Below, piece by piece: positions 25,805 to 36,913 of a stretch of DNA of 64,000 nucleotides (position 1 is the first letter of the stretch; each line of letters starts with the position of its first letter). The DNA is from Streptomyces echinatus (GTDB lineage Bacteria; Actinomycetota; Actinomycetes; Streptomycetales; Streptomycetaceae). The stretch spans positions 310,001 through 374,000 of the forward strand of contig NZ_JACHJK010000004.1 of assembly GCF_014203595.1 (NCBI RefSeq). Reading direction: 5' to 3'. A program made the translations under genes and the position numbers. The notes below the pieces were generated by a model, which saw nothing but the letters and a program-made list of their open reading frames with translations, searched no databases and was not told where the DNA came from.

Positions 25805-26994
25805 CGCACACGACGACAGGACCGGCATCGGCGCCGGACCAGGCGCTCGACCCGGCGCGGGAGCGTCTGCGGCGCTGGCGGCTGGTGCTCGGCGGAGACC
25901 AGGCCGACGGCACCGGATGCACGCTGTCCGGCCGGGACGCGGCGATGGACGGCACGCTCGCCGCGCTCTACGGCAGGAGCGACAGAGCGCAGTCGGGCCG
26001 GGACCGGTCGGCGGGGCTCGGTGCCTCGGCGCCGTCCGTCGCGCGCTGGCTCGGGGACATCCGCGGCTACTTCCCGTCCTCCGTCGTCCAGGTCATGCAG
26101 CGCGACGCCATCGACCGGCTGGGCCTGGCCTCGCTGCTGCTGGAACCGGAGATGCTGGAGGCGGTGGAGGCCGACGTGCACCTGGTCGGCACGCTGCTCT
26201 CGCTGCACAAGGCGATGCCGGACACCACGAAGGAGACGGCGCGCGCGGTCGTGCGCAAGGTGGTCGAGGACCTGGAGAAGCGGCTCGCGACCCGTACCCG
26301 GGCGACCCTCACCGGCGCCCTGGACCGCAGCGCGCGCGTGCAGCGACCCCGCCACCACGACATCGACTGGAACCGGACCATCGCGGCCAACCTGAAGCAC
26401 TATCTGCCCGAGTACCGCACGGTCGTACCGGAACGGCTCATCGGTCACGGGCGGGCCGCGCGGTCGGTGAAGAAGGAGGTCGTGCTCTGCGTCGACCAGT
26501 CCGGGTCGATGGCCGCGTCGGTGGTGTACGCGTCGGTGTTCGGGGCGGTCCTGGCCTCCATGCGGTCGATCAGCACCCGGCTGGTCGTCTTCGACACGGC
26601 GGTCGTCGATCTCGCCGACCAGCTGGACGACCCCGTGGACGTGCTCTTCGGCACCCAGCTCGGCGGCGGCACGGACATCAACCGGGCGCTGGCCTACTGC
26701 CAGGGGCAGATCACCCGGCCGGCCGAGACCGTCGTGGTGCTGATCAGCGATCTCTACGAGGGCGGCATCCGCGACGAGATGCTGAAGCGGGTCGCGGCGA
26801 TGAAGGCGTCCGGCGTGCGGTTCGTGACGCTGCTCGCGTTGTCGGACGAGGGGGCGCCCGCGTACGACCGGGAGCACGCGGCGGCGCTCGCCGCCCTCGG
26901 CGCACCGGCCTTCGCCTGCACACCCGACCTGTTCCCCGAGGTGATGGCCGCGGCGCTGGAGAGGCGGCCACTGCCGATGCCGGACGCGGCGTGA
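25801..26994 (+). CDS. VWA (MIDAS) domain protein, MoxR partner
   Basis: This 397-residue protein starts at ATG 25801, overlapping the DUF5682 stop by 4 bp. The N-terminal half (about 15-220) is helical. The von Willebrand A domain (225-395) keeps a complete metal-ion-dependent adhesion site: D232-S234-S236 in VDQSGSMAAS, T291 in LGGGTDINRAL and D317 in VLISDLYEGG. VWA proteins paired with MoxR ATPases act as adaptors that hold the substrate while the ATPase remodels or inserts a cofactor. It is the last gene of the operon. The next 496 bp lead to sucC. No secretion signal is visible, so it should act in the cytoplasm. Confidence 0.93.
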   Translation: MTHTTTGPASAPDQALDPARERLRRWRLVLGGDQADGTGCTLSGRDAAMDGTLAALYGRSDRAQSGRDRSAGLGASAPSVARWLGDIRGYFPSSVVQVMQRDAIDRLGLASLLLEPEMLEAVEADVHLVGTLLSLHKAMPDTTKETARAVVRKVVEDLEKRLATRTRATLTGALDRSARVQRPRHHDIDWNRTIAANLKHYLPEYRTVVPERLIGHGRAARSVKKEVVLCVDQSGSMAASVVYASVFGAVLASMRSISTRLVVFDTAVVDLADQLDDPVDVLFGTQLGGGTDINRALAYCQGQITRPAETVVVLISDLYEGGIRDEMLKRVAAMKASGVRFVTLLALSDEGAPAYDREHAAALAALGAPAFACTPDLFPEVMAAALERRPLPMPDAA

Positions 26995-27490
26995 CGGCGG
27001 ACCGGCGTGACAGGGGGCCGACGGGGGCACCCGGTACCGGAGTGGGCGGCGACGCAAGCTCCGCGGGGTCGCCGCACCCGGACGACCGAACGCCATCGGG
27101 GCGCCCGGGCGGAGCCCCGCGGAAGGGGTGGGTGGTCCCCATTGGGGTGGGGATCAAGCGCCCCGGCCCCGGGACGACCCGGAGCCGTCGGGGGTCTCAC
27201 CGGGTCCACCCCAGCCCGGTGAGGCCTCGCACCTCACCCGGGGGTACGCGGCGTGACCCATACGACGGCACGCTGTGCCAGGAATGAGGGCATCATGTGA
27301 CAGGTATCACCGCTCAGGTGTGACCCTCGATTTAGGGTGCCCCCGCAAGCGGCGATAACCTGCGAGACGGACATGCCGCGCGCTCGGACACCGTGTGCGC
27401 TCCCCTAGTGACAAGCGGACGTCACGTTGCCCTTCGCGGCACGCCCACGCATCCAACGAACCGCGAGATCACTGATAGGGACGGAAGCGC
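26995..27490 (+). promoter_or_regulatory. sucCD upstream region with Crp-like site
   Basis: No gene is visible in these 496 bp. The first 240 bp are GC-rich spacer with a few weak inverted repeats. At 27296-27311 the sequence TGTGACAGGTATCACC fits the Crp/FNR-type operator TGTGA-N6-TCACA in nine of ten positions. A TAGGGT at 27333-27338 is a good streptomycete -10 box, but no matching -35 is found 17-18 bp upstream, so activation by a bound regulator is plausible. The region close to sucC (27340-27490) would be a leader of about 145 nt. The ribosome site is GGGACGGAAG just before GTG 27491. Confidence 0.45.
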
Positions 27491-28672
27491 GTGGACCTGT
27501 TCGAGTACCAGGCGAGGGACCTCTTCGCCAAGCACGATGTACCGGTGCTGGCCGGTGAAGTCATCGATACGCCTGAGGCGGCGCGCGAGATCACCGAGCG
27601 GCTGGGCGGCAAGTCCGTCGTCAAGGCGCAGGTGAAGGTCGGTGGTCGCGGCAAGGCCGGTGGCGTCAAGCTGGCCGCCTCCGCGGACGAGGCCGTCGCC
27701 CGCGCGACGGACATCCTCGGCATGGACATCAAGGGCCACACGGTCCACAAGGTGATGATCGCCGAGACCGCCCCGGAGATCCTCGAGGAGTACTACGTCT
27801 CCTTCCTCCTCGACCGTGCCAACCGCACCTTCCTCTCCATCGCCTCCGTCGAGGGCGGCATGGAGATCGAGGAGGTGGCGGCCACCCGTCCGGAGGCCGT
27901 CGCCAAGATCGCGATCGACGCCATCGACGGCGTGGACGAGGCCAAGGCCCGCGAGATCGTCGAGGCCGCCAAGTTCCCGGCCGAGGTCGCGGACAAGGTC
28001 GTCAACGTCCTGATCAAGCTGTGGGACACCTTCATCAAGTCGGACGCCCTCCTCGTCGAGGTCAACCCGCTCGCGAAGGTCGCCTCCGGTGACGTCATCG
28101 CCCTCGACGGCAAGGTGTCGCTCGACGAGAACGCCGAGTTCCGCCACCCCGAGTACGAGGAGCTCCACGACAAGGACGCGGCCAACCCGCTCGAGGCCGC
28201 GGCCAAGGCGAAGGGTCTCAACTACGTCAAGCTCGAGGGCGAGGTCGGCATCATCGGCAACGGCGCCGGTCTCGTCATGAGCACCCTGGACGTCGTCGCG
28301 TACGCCGGTGAGAACCACGGCGGCGTCAAGCCCGCCAACTTCCTGGACATCGGCGGTGGCGCCTCTGCCCAGGTCATGGCGAACGGCCTGGAGATCATCC
28401 TGGGCGACCCGGACGTCAAGTCCGTGTTCGTGAACGTCTTCGGCGGCATCACCGCCTGTGACGAGGTCGCCAACGGCATCGTCCAGGCCCTGAAGCTCCT
28501 GGAGGACCGCGGCGAGAACGTCTCCAAGCCGCTCGTCGTCCGTCTCGACGGCAACAACGCCGAGCTGGGCCGGCAGATCCTCACCGACGCGAACCACCCG
28601 CTGGTGCAGCGCGTCGACACCATGGACGGCGCGGCCGACAAGGCCGCCGAGCTGGCCCACGCCGCCAAGTAA
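27491..28672 (+). CDS. sucC: Succinyl-CoA synthetase (ADP-forming) beta subunit
   Basis: This 393-residue protein starts at GTG 27491 ([20 protein letters not shown]), after a GGAAG ribosome site. The N-terminal ATP-grasp fold has [16 protein letters not shown] and the nucleotide-binding LLVEVNPLA. The C-terminal CoA-ligase domain shows [12 protein letters not shown] and [19 protein letters not shown]. Together with SucD it converts succinyl-CoA, ADP and phosphate to succinate, CoA and ATP in the TCA cycle. The two genes are 27 bp apart and form one operon. Length and motifs are those of standard bacterial SucC. Confidence 0.98.
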   Translation: MDLFEYQARDLFAKHDVPVLAGEVIDTPEAAREITERLGGKSVVKAQVKVGGRGKAGGVKLAASADEAVARATDILGMDIKGHTVHKVMIAETAPEILEEYYVSFLLDRANRTFLSIASVEGGMEIEEVAATRPEAVAKIAIDAIDGVDEAKAREIVEAAKFPAEVADKVVNVLIKLWDTFIKSDALLVEVNPLAKVASGDVIALDGKVSLDENAEFRHPEYEELHDKDAANPLEAAAKAKGLNYVKLEGEVGIIGNGAGLVMSTLDVVAYAGENHGGVKPANFLDIGGGASAQVMANGLEIILGDPDVKSVFVNVFGGITACDEVANGIVQALKLLEDRGENVSKPLVVRLDGNNAELGRQILTDANHPLVQRVDTMDGAADKAAELAHAAK

Positions 28673-28699
28673 GCACTCAGGACGAGGACACAACACACC

Positions 28700-29584
28700 A
28701 TGGCTATCTGGCTCAACAAGGACAGCAAGGTCATCGTCCAGGGCATGACCGGCGCCACGGGCATGAAGCACACCAAGCTCATGCTCGGTGACGGCACCAA
28801 CGTCGTGGGCGGCGTCAACCCGCGCAAGGCCGGTCAGAAGGTCGACTTCGACGGCACCGAGGTACCGGTCTTCGGTACCGTCAAGGAGGCCATCGAGGCC
28901 ACCGGCGCCAACGTCTCCGTCATCTTCGTGCCGGAGAAGTTCACCAAGGACGCGGTCGTCGAGGCCATCGACGCCGAGATCCCGCTGGCCGTCGTCATCA
29001 CCGAGGGCATCGCCGTGCACGACACGGCGTCCTTCTGGGCGTACGCGGGCAAGAAGGGCAACAAGACCCGGATCATCGGCCCGAACTGCCCCGGCATCAT
29101 CACCCCGGGCCAGTCGAACGTCGGCATCATCCCGGGCGACATCACCAAGCCGGGCCGCATCGGCCTGGTGTCGAAGTCCGGCACGCTGACGTACCAGATG
29201 ATGTACGAGCTGCGGGACATCGGCTTCTCCACCGCCGTCGGCATCGGTGGCGACCCGATCATCGGCACCACGCACATCGACGCCCTGGCCGCGTTCCAGG
29301 ACGACCCCGACACCGACCTGATCGTCATGATCGGTGAGATCGGTGGCGACGCCGAGGAGCGCGCGGCCGCGTTCATCAAGGAGAACGTGACCAAGCCGGT
29401 CGTCGGTTACGTCGCGGGCTTCACCGCGCCCGAGGGCAAGACCATGGGCCACGCCGGCGCCATCGTCTCCGGTTCCTCCGGCACCGCGCAGGCCAAGAAG
29501 GAAGCCCTGGAGGCCGCGGGCGTCAAGGTCGGCAAGACCCCGACCGAGACGGCCAAGCTCGCCCGCGAGATCCTGAGCGCCTGA
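28700..29584 (+). CDS. sucD: Succinyl-CoA synthetase alpha subunit
   Basis: This 294-residue protein starts at ATG 28700 ([21 protein letters not shown]). It has the Rossmann CoA-binding domain ([11 protein letters not shown], then GGVNPRKAG), the segment [11 protein letters not shown], and the phospho-histidine loop [19 protein letters not shown] with H251, which carries the phosphate between succinyl phosphate and ADP. It completes the SucCD heterodimer. A clear hairpin terminator follows at 29616. In Mycobacterium tuberculosis I recall sucCD a few genes before perM, purN and purH, the same order as here. Confidence 0.98.
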   Translation: MAIWLNKDSKVIVQGMTGATGMKHTKLMLGDGTNVVGGVNPRKAGQKVDFDGTEVPVFGTVKEAIEATGANVSVIFVPEKFTKDAVVEAIDAEIPLAVVITEGIAVHDTASFWAYAGKKGNKTRIIGPNCPGIITPGQSNVGIIPGDITKPGRIGLVSKSGTLTYQMMYELRDIGFSTAVGIGGDPIIGTTHIDALAAFQDDPDTDLIVMIGEIGGDAEERAAAFIKENVTKPVVGYVAGFTAPEGKTMGHAGAIVSGSSGTAQAKKEALEAAGVKVGKTPTETAKLAREILSA

Positions 29585-29615
29585 GTCTCCAGCCGGCCTT
29601 TCCCGGTCGGCTGCC

Positions 29616-29648
29616 GGTGGGCCCGCCCCCTGAGGGGACGGGCCCACC
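29616..29648 (+). terminator. Hairpin terminator after sucD
   Basis: GGTGGGCCCG (29616-29625) pairs with CGGGCCCACC (29639-29648), and the loop region adds CCCC/GGGG pairs, giving a stem of up to 14 bp 31 bp after the sucD stop. There is no U-tract. Confidence 0.8.
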
Positions 29649-29833
29649 GCCGTCTCCGCCCACGGCGCCACCAAGCCGACGGAGCCGCCGAGGCCAACGG
29701 CGCGGCGGCTCCCCGGAGGCGCGGGGAACTGTGCGAGCGACCACGACGGCGCCGCACCCGGCCGCTGCCACGAGGCGCCACGGCGGGTCGCTGACGGCCG
29801 GTACCTCGCGGTGCCACGGCGGGTGCCGACTCG

Positions 29834-30811
29834 TCAGCGGGTGTCCGGTGTCAGTCTTTCCGGGCCGCTCGCCTCCGATCGGTGGAGCTTCGTGCGCAGC
29901 GCCTGCTCCTCCTGCGACAGCGGACCCAGCCCGGCAGGGGGCGGAACTCCGTGAACCGCCTGGGCCGGGGCCACCGGCGCCTCGTACCGCGTCGGTGCCG
30001 TCCTGAGCGTGAGCGCCGTCGCGCCGATGATCGTCACCGTGAACGCGATCGCCGCCCGGGTCCAGAAGACGTTCCGGCGTTCGCAGCCGGTCCGCACGGT
30101 CGGCGGCCTGGGCGCGCTCAGCCGCTCGGCCGAGGCCAGCACGAGCAGCCGGCGATGGAGCTCGGCGGGATCGGCCAGCTCCGGCACCCGCGCGGCCACC
30201 GCCTCCCGCGCGTGGGTCAGCCGGGTCGCCGCGGCCGGTGTGCTCGCCTCCGTCTCCGCCGCCGTCTCCGGCAGGTCGAGGCCCACACCGTCGTACAGCA
30301 CCAGCGTGCGCCGGTACGACGGCGGCAGCGTGAGCAGCGCGTGCAGCAGTTCCCGCGCGGCCGGGTCGGCGGGCGGGGGCTCCGGGGACCGGTAGCGGGG
30401 GCGGAAGCGGTGCCAGGGGGAGAGCGCGCAGTCGTACGCGACTGCCCGCACCCAGCCGGCCGGATCCCGGTCCTGGGCCACCTCCGGCCAGCGCTGCCAG
30501 GCCAGCTGGAAGGCCCGTTCCACGGCCTCCCGGGCCAGCTCCCGGCGCCCGCTGAGCAGATACGTCTGGCGTACGAGGGCGGGGGCGCAGAACGCGTACA
30601 GCGCGTCGAATGCCTGATCGGGCGTCAGGGGCTGGGGAGGGCCGGACGCGGCGGGCACGTCGGCCTGTTGCTCCGGTTCCGCCGTCGGGGTGGCCGGACT
30701 CGTCCGCGCCGACATTTTATGATCCGGCGTCAGCGCGCCGGAGCGGCGCAGGCGTCGGCGTCTGCCCGTCGGTGGCGGCGGGCCGGCAGGGGTCTGCTTC
30801 GTCGTCACCAT
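29834..30811 (-). CDS. Sigma-70-like region 2/4 protein with C-terminal membrane helix
   Basis: I start at ATG 30811 ([10 protein letters not shown], 325 residues) because GAAAGGG lies six bases upstream. ATG 30715 ([10 protein letters not shown]) is the alternative. Residues about 65-140 look like ECF sigma region 2 ([20 protein letters not shown], then [16 protein letters not shown]). Residues 150-215 resemble region 4 ([20 protein letters not shown], then [14 protein letters not shown]). A single hydrophobic helix ([17 protein letters not shown], near 255-272) and an outer tail follow. A sigma-like protein tethered to the membrane is unusual; it may be a self-inhibited factor or no longer a true sigma. 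It is divergent from the perM-like gene across an AT-rich 101-bp gap. Confidence 0.72.
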   Translation of the reverse strand: MVTTKQTPAGPPPPTGRRRRLRRSGALTPDHKMSARTSPATPTAEPEQQADVPAASGPPQPLTPDQAFDALYAFCAPALVRQTYLLSGRRELAREAVERAFQLAWQRWPEVAQDRDPAGWVRAVAYDCALSPWHRFRPRYRSPEPPPADPAARELLHALLTLPPSYRRTLVLYDGVGLDLPETAAETEASTPAAATRLTHAREAVAARVPELADPAELHRRLLVLASAERLSAPRPPTVRTGCERRNVFWTRAAIAFTVTIIGATALTLRTAPTRYEAPVAPAQAVHGVPPPAGLGPLSQEEQALRTKLHRSEASGPERLTPDTR

Positions 30812-30912
30812 GCGCCCTTTCGTGCGATAAAGAACATAAACGTATATTGAGCGACACTTCGGGGGTTCGCCTGTTACGCCGGGAAAGCGCGTGTCGTTGG
30901 GAGCATGGCGGT
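30812..30912. promoter_or_regulatory. AT-rich divergent promoter region
   Basis: The segment GATAAAGAACATAAACGTATA is strikingly AT-rich in this genome. It offers -10-like boxes both ways (TATATT on the plus strand at about 30842-30847; TTTATG and TTTATC on the minus strand). It probably drives the sigma-like gene and the perM-like gene. No convincing -35 box was found for either. Confidence 0.4.
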
Positions 30913-33018
30913 GTGATCCGGATGACCGCTCGCCACTCGTCGTTGTCGCCCCTGCGCTCCCGGCTGCGTGACCGCTCGCCCGGCCTCGCCGCCGGCGTGC
31001 TGAACGGCGCCGTCGCGGCCGGTCTGGGCCTCGGCACCCTCGCCGTGCTCGTCATGATGCTGTGGGTCAGCTCGCCGTATCCGGACAGCGGGCCGGACGG
31101 GGCGCTGCACGTCGCCGCCGCCCTGTGGCTGCTGGCGCACGGCGTGGAACTGGTCCGCGTCGACACGCTCTCCGGTGCGCCCATGCCGGTCGGTGTCGCC
31201 CCGCTGCTGCTGCTAGTCCTGCCGGTGTGGCTGCTGTACCGGGCGGCACGGGACGCCACCGACGCGTCCGGCGACCCGGACGGCCCGCCGCCGGTGCCGG
31301 CGCGTACCGCGTGGGCGGGCGTGGTCCTCGGCTATCTGGGTGTCGGCGTCGCGGTGGGGCTGTACTGCTCCAGTGGTGAACTGCGGCCGGAATGGACCTG
31401 GGTGACGGTGTGTCTGCCGGCCGTCGCGGCGAGCGCGGCCGGCGCCGGGGTGTGGGCGGCGTACGGCTGCCCGCGCGAACCCCTGCTGCGCGCGCTCGGG
31501 GTGCTGCCCGGGCCGGTGCGGCGGCTGCTGTTCGGCACGGACGAGCGGGCCCGGCTGGGCGCGGCCGTGCGGGCCGCCGGTGCCGCGACGGCGGTGCTCT
31601 TCGGGGGCGGGGCCCTGCTGGTCGGGGGGTCGCTGGTGTGGCACGGCGACCTGGCGCGGGCCTCGTTCCTGCAGCTGACGGCGGGGTGGACCGGGCGGTT
31701 CGCCGTACTCCTGCTCGGTGTCGCGCTGATTCCCAACGCCGCGGTATGGGCCGCGTCCTACGCGCTCGGCCCCGGCTTCGTCCTCGGCGCCGGCCACCTG
31801 GTCAACCCGCTCGCGTCCCACCCCGCCCCGCTGCTGCCGCCGTTCCCGCTGCTGGCCGCGGTGCCGGAGCCGGGCGTCGGCACGCAGCAGAACTGGGCGG
31901 TGGGGCTGGTGCCGGCGGTGGCCGGGATGACGGCGGGGTGGTTCGTGGCGCGGGCGGCGGTACGGCGGGCGGAGCCCGGGGAGCGGGCGCGGGCCCGCTG
32001 GACGGCCGCCCGGACCTGCGGTGTGGTCGTGCTGACGGCGACGGTCTGCGCCGTGTCGCTCGCCCTCCTCGCCCTGCTGGCGGGCGGCAGCCTGGGGGAG
32101 GCCGCACTGGCCCACCTCGGCCCGCTGTGGTGGCTGACCGGGGGAGCGGCCGGCGTCTGGACTCTGGTCTTCGCGCTGCCGGTGGCGCTGGTCGCGCGGG
32201 CCTGGCGACTGCGCCGCCGACGCCCGCGTCAGGGCGCCATCCCGGCGCAGGGGACGGGGGCGGGGGCAGGGGGTACGGCGGTGAAGGGACCGCCGGCCGC
32301 CGACGGGGCGAAGGCCGGCAAGGCGGCCGTGGCGCCGGTGCCCGCGCCCACGGCGGAGGCGGCGGCGGAAGCAGGGAAGACGGTGACCGCGGAGAAGGCG
32401 GGACCGGCGGGGCCTGAGAGCACTGCGGGCAACGAGGGTACGGCGGGGACCGAGAGCACTACGGGGACCGAGAGAACCGCGGGGAACGGTACGGCGGTGG
32501 CGGCGGCGCCGGTTCCGGAGGCGGCCGATGCCGTCGGCGAGGCGGCGCGCACCGACGGTGTGCCGGCGGCCAGGGCCGACGGGACCGCAGGCGAGGGGGC
32601 GGACGCGGTCGGCGGGGCCGCCGGTGGGAGCGGCCTCTGGGCCACGTCCAAGAACGCGGGCAAGGAGAAGGAGACGCTGGGGGAGAAGGCGGCGGCGTCC
32701 ACCGGGAGGGCGGCCTCGCCCGGTACCGCCGAAGTCGCGGAGGAGGACCTGTACGACTTCGTCCCCGCCGAGGACCCGTTCCCGACCCCGTTCTCCGAGC
32801 CCTTCCCCGCGGACTGGCACGACGACGTCGCCCGCGCCTCCCGCTGGGCGGCCCTGAGGGCGGCCGCGTCCCGGGACGCGGCCGGAACCGCTCCCTGGCC
32901 GGCCGCCGAGCCCCGGTCGGAGACTCACTCGAGGTCCCGGCCGGAGTCGGACCCCGAGCCCCGGCCGGAGTCCCGTCCCGACCCGCGTCCCGACTCCCGG
33001 CCGGACCCCGCCGAGTGA
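30913..33018 (+). CDS. DUF6350 / PerM-like cell-division membrane protein
   Basis: This 701-residue protein starts at GTG 30913, nine bases after GGGAG; ATG 30922 is an in-frame alternative. Residues 1-440 contain about ten transmembrane helices (for example [20 protein letters not shown] and [19 protein letters not shown]). The conserved [20 protein letters not shown] signature identifies the DUF6350 family, to which mycobacterial PerM (Rv0955) belongs. The last 260 residues are a disordered acidic, Gly/Ala/Glu-rich tail ending in [14 protein letters not shown] repeats. PerM supports cell division and persistence in mycobacteria. The position between sucCD and purNH is the same in both genera, which strengthens the assignment. 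Confidence 0.82.
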   Translation: MIRMTARHSSLSPLRSRLRDRSPGLAAGVLNGAVAAGLGLGTLAVLVMMLWVSSPYPDSGPDGALHVAAALWLLAHGVELVRVDTLSGAPMPVGVAPLLLLVLPVWLLYRAARDATDASGDPDGPPPVPARTAWAGVVLGYLGVGVAVGLYCSSGELRPEWTWVTVCLPAVAASAAGAGVWAAYGCPREPLLRALGVLPGPVRRLLFGTDERARLGAAVRAAGAATAVLFGGGALLVGGSLVWHGDLARASFLQLTAGWTGRFAVLLLGVALIPNAAVWAASYALGPGFVLGAGHLVNPLASHPAPLLPPFPLLAAVPEPGVGTQQNWAVGLVPAVAGMTAGWFVARAAVRRAEPGERARARWTAARTCGVVVLTATVCAVSLALLALLAGGSLGEAALAHLGPLWWLTGGAAGVWTLVFALPVALVARAWRLRRRRPRQGAIPAQGTGAGAGGTAVKGPPAADGAKAGKAAVAPVPAPTAEAAAEAGKTVTAEKAGPAGPESTAGNEGTAGTESTTGTERTAGNGTAVAAAPVPEAADAVGEAARTDGVPAARADGTAGEGADAVGGAAGGSGLWATSKNAGKEKETLGEKAAASTGRAASPGTAEVAEEDLYDFVPAEDPFPTPFSEPFPADWHDDVARASRWAALRAAASRDAAGTAPWPAAEPRSETHSRSRPESDPEPRPESRPDPRPDSRPDPAE

Positions 33019-33111
33019 GCGGCCCCCGTCGTGCGGGCGGCCCTGTCGAGCGACCGGACCTGCCGTGTGGGCGGCCCCGTCGAGTGAGCGGCCGCCGTCG
33101 AGTGAGCGGCC

Positions 33112-34152
33112 TCAGTCGTCCTGCGTGCCCAGGACGCCCCGCAGCTCCCGCGGGAGCAGGGTCTCGCAGGACTGCTTGGCCTCATGGGTGAGGGCGTCGC
33201 CGACGCAGGTGTAGTAGTCGCGGTAGACCAGCTGGACGGTGAACGTCGAGGCCACCAGGACCAGTGCCAGGGACGCCGTGACCAGACCGCTGACGGCCGC
33301 CGTCCGCTGCGGCTTGCCGACCGCCGCCGGTGCCGCCGGTGCCGCCGGGGCGTCCGGGGACGGGCGGCGCGGCTTGGCGCGCAACGCGCTGCTGCCCCAG
33401 TACAGGGCCAGGGCGCCCAGCAGCAGGGCCACGTACGGCCAGCTGAACAGGGCGAAGAAGACGGCCCACATGCCGGAGAGCAGGGCGTACCGCGCGCGGC
33501 GCTGGGCCGGGTCCGTCGGATCCCAGCGCATGCCGGGGCCCTGCGGTCCGCCGGGCCCCTGCGGTCCGCCGCCCGGCCGCTCGCCGAACCCACCGGGGGA
33601 ACGGCCCGGCTGCCGGTCGCTCCACTGACCGCCCCAGGGCGCGCCACCCTCGGGCCCATGACCACCGCCGGGCCCCTGCCCCGGCCCGTGACCCGGACCC
33701 TGTCCAGGCCCGTAACCCGGCTGTTCCTGCCCCTGTCCCTGACCCTGCCCCGGGCCGTAACCCGGCTGTCCCTGTCCCGGAGGGCCCCAGCCCGGAGCGT
33801 GACCGTGTCCATGGCCGGGCGAGCCACCGGGGTGACGGGGCTGCCACGGCCGGTCCGGCGCGCCCTCCGGCGGCGGCGCGAACGGATTCTCTTCCCGCGA
33901 CCCACCGTCTCGCCCGGAACCGCCCTGCCCGGAACCGCCCTGTCCCGGACCGCCCTGCCCTGAGCCGTCCGCGCCGGAGCCGCCCTGGCCCGAGCCGCCG
34001 TTCCCGGCACCGCCCTGGCCGGAGCCCGGTCCGCCCTGGGGCGTCTGCGCCGGAGGCGAGGCCGGACGCTCCCGCAGCAGTGCGGCGCCCCTCTCGCCTC
34101 CCTGGGCCGGGCGCGGCGGGAACGTGAGGAGTCGCAGGCTGCGATCGGGCAT
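33112..34152 (-). CDS. Membrane protein with long Gly/Pro/Gln-rich N-terminal region
   Basis: This 346-residue protein starts at ATG 34152 ([15 protein letters not shown]). Residues 25-200 are low complexity, built of [11 protein letters not shown] and [10 protein letters not shown] type repeats. Then come [41 protein letters not shown] (two helices, about residues 217-258) and a third helix [19 protein letters not shown]. The extracytoplasmic end carries two cysteines ([21 protein letters not shown]) that could form a disulfide. The family is unrecognised. Convergent with the perM-like gene and divergent from purN. The 93 bp between the two convergent stops contain degenerate GAGTGAGCGGCC repeats and no clean terminator. 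Confidence 0.75.
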   Translation of the reverse strand: MPDRSLRLLTFPPRPAQGGERGAALLRERPASPPAQTPQGGPGSGQGGAGNGGSGQGGSGADGSGQGGPGQGGSGQGGSGRDGGSREENPFAPPPEGAPDRPWQPRHPGGSPGHGHGHAPGWGPPGQGQPGYGPGQGQGQGQEQPGYGPGQGPGHGPGQGPGGGHGPEGGAPWGGQWSDRQPGRSPGGFGERPGGGPQGPGGPQGPGMRWDPTDPAQRRARYALLSGMWAVFFALFSWPYVALLLGALALYWGSSALRAKPRRPSPDAPAAPAAPAAVGKPQRTAAVSGLVTASLALVLVASTFTVQLVYRDYYTCVGDALTHEAKQSCETLLPRELRGVLGTQDD

Positions 34153-34322
34153 CAAAAGAGCGTCTTCCCCTAGGTGACTACGGCAGTCCGACGTGAGCTT
34201 CCACCCCGTGAACGCACCGCACGACGACCGCGTTCCCGAGGTTGCTCTTTCGTGATTCCGTGCGAACGCTACCTTCCGGCCGGCCACCCGTCCCGGGGGG
34301 CCCGTCCTGAGTGCCGGTATCG

Positions 34323-34350
34323 TTGCTGGCGGTCGGCCGCTTCGTAGACT
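34323..34350 (+). promoter_or_regulatory. Candidate purNH promoter
   Basis: TTGCTG (34323-34328), 16 bp, TAGACT (34345-34350) is a reasonable vegetative-type promoter about 85 bp before purN. The rest of the 281-bp divergent region to 34153 shows no other strong box, and I see no recognisable purine operator. Confidence 0.5.
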
Positions 34351-34433
34351 TCCCCGTATACGAGGGCGCGAAGCATTCGTACGACTGTACAAACCGGCCG
34401 TACACGGATCGCAACCCGAGAAAGGGCCCCATC

Positions 34434-35068
34434 GTGGCCGCCACCTCCGCCGGCCCGGCAGCCAAGCGCCTCGTCGTGCTGGTCTCCGGCTCCGGCACCA
34501 ATCTGCAGGCGCTGCTGGACGAGATCGCCGCCGCCGGCGTCGAGGCGTACGGAGCCCAGGTCGTGGCCGTCGGCGCCGACCGCACCGGTATCGAGGGGCT
34601 GGCCCGCGCCGAGCGCGCCGGGATCCCCACCTTCGTGTGCAAGGTGAAGGACCACGCCTCCCGTGCGGAGTGGGACGCCGCCCTCACCGAGGCCGTGGCC
34701 GGGTACGAGCCCGACCTCGTGGTCTCCGCGGGTTTCATGAAGATCGTGGGCAAGGAGTTCCTGGCCCGCTTCGGTGGACGCTTCGTCAACACCCATCCCG
34801 CCCTCCTCCCCAGTTTTCCCGGCGCCCACGGCGTCCGTGACGCGCTCGCGTACGGCGCAAGGGTCACCGGCTGCACCGTCCACTTCGTCGACGACGGCGT
34901 CGACACCGGGCCGATCATCGCTCAGGGCGTGGTCGAGATCCGGGACGAGGACGACGAGAGCGCGCTGCACGAGCGCATCAAGGAAGTCGAGCGAAGGCTG
35001 CTCGTCGAGGTCGTGGGGCGGCTCGCCCGCAACGGCTATCGCATCGAGGGACGAAAGGTAGTTATCCA

Positions 35069-35072
<4 letters not shown>
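34434..35072 (+). CDS. purN: Phosphoribosylglycinamide formyltransferase
   Basis: This 212-residue protein starts at GTG 34434 after GAGAAAGGG. It has the GART fold: [19 protein letters not shown] (13-31) binds the phosphate, and [13 protein letters not shown] is the folate-site segment. The catalytic triad N119, H121 ([12 protein letters not shown]) and D157 ([11 protein letters not shown]) is intact. It transfers a formyl group from 10-formyl-tetrahydrofolate to GAR, step three of purine synthesis. Its stop overlaps the purH GTG by 4 bp. folD, 4.7 kb downstream, supplies the folate cofactor but is a separate unit. Confidence 0.97.
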
Positions 35073-36655
<1,583 letters not shown>

Positions 36656-36710
36656 GCCACCACCCGCGCCGAGCGTTCCCACGCTGAGCGTGCGCCGCAC
36701 CGAGCGGTCC

Positions 36711-36740
36711 GGTCCCGCCCGTCCTCCGACGGGCGGGACC
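36711..36740 (+). terminator. Hairpin terminator after purH
   Basis: GGTCCCGCCCGTC (36711-36723) and GACGGGCGGGACC (36728-36740) form a perfect 13-bp stem with a CTCC loop 55 bp after the purH stop. Confidence 0.85.
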
Positions 36741-36913
36741 ACGCGTATCCGGACGGCGTCCGTCCGGAACGGTCCCCGCAGAGAGGGGAGTTATCTCCAC
36801 CGCTTTCCCCATCCCCGCGCCACCACAATGAGTGGCGGGCGCTTCGGCCCGCACAGCTGGACGGCACCGGCACCGCGTACGGCGGAGCACGGCGAAAAGG
36901 GGGAGCGAGTCGT

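Noticed and set aside
27281..27306. SigR-type promoter GGAAT-N18-GTA upstream of sucC
   Set aside because: The -10 element is GTA rather than GTT, and the position is too far from the gene to prefer over the TAGGGT box.
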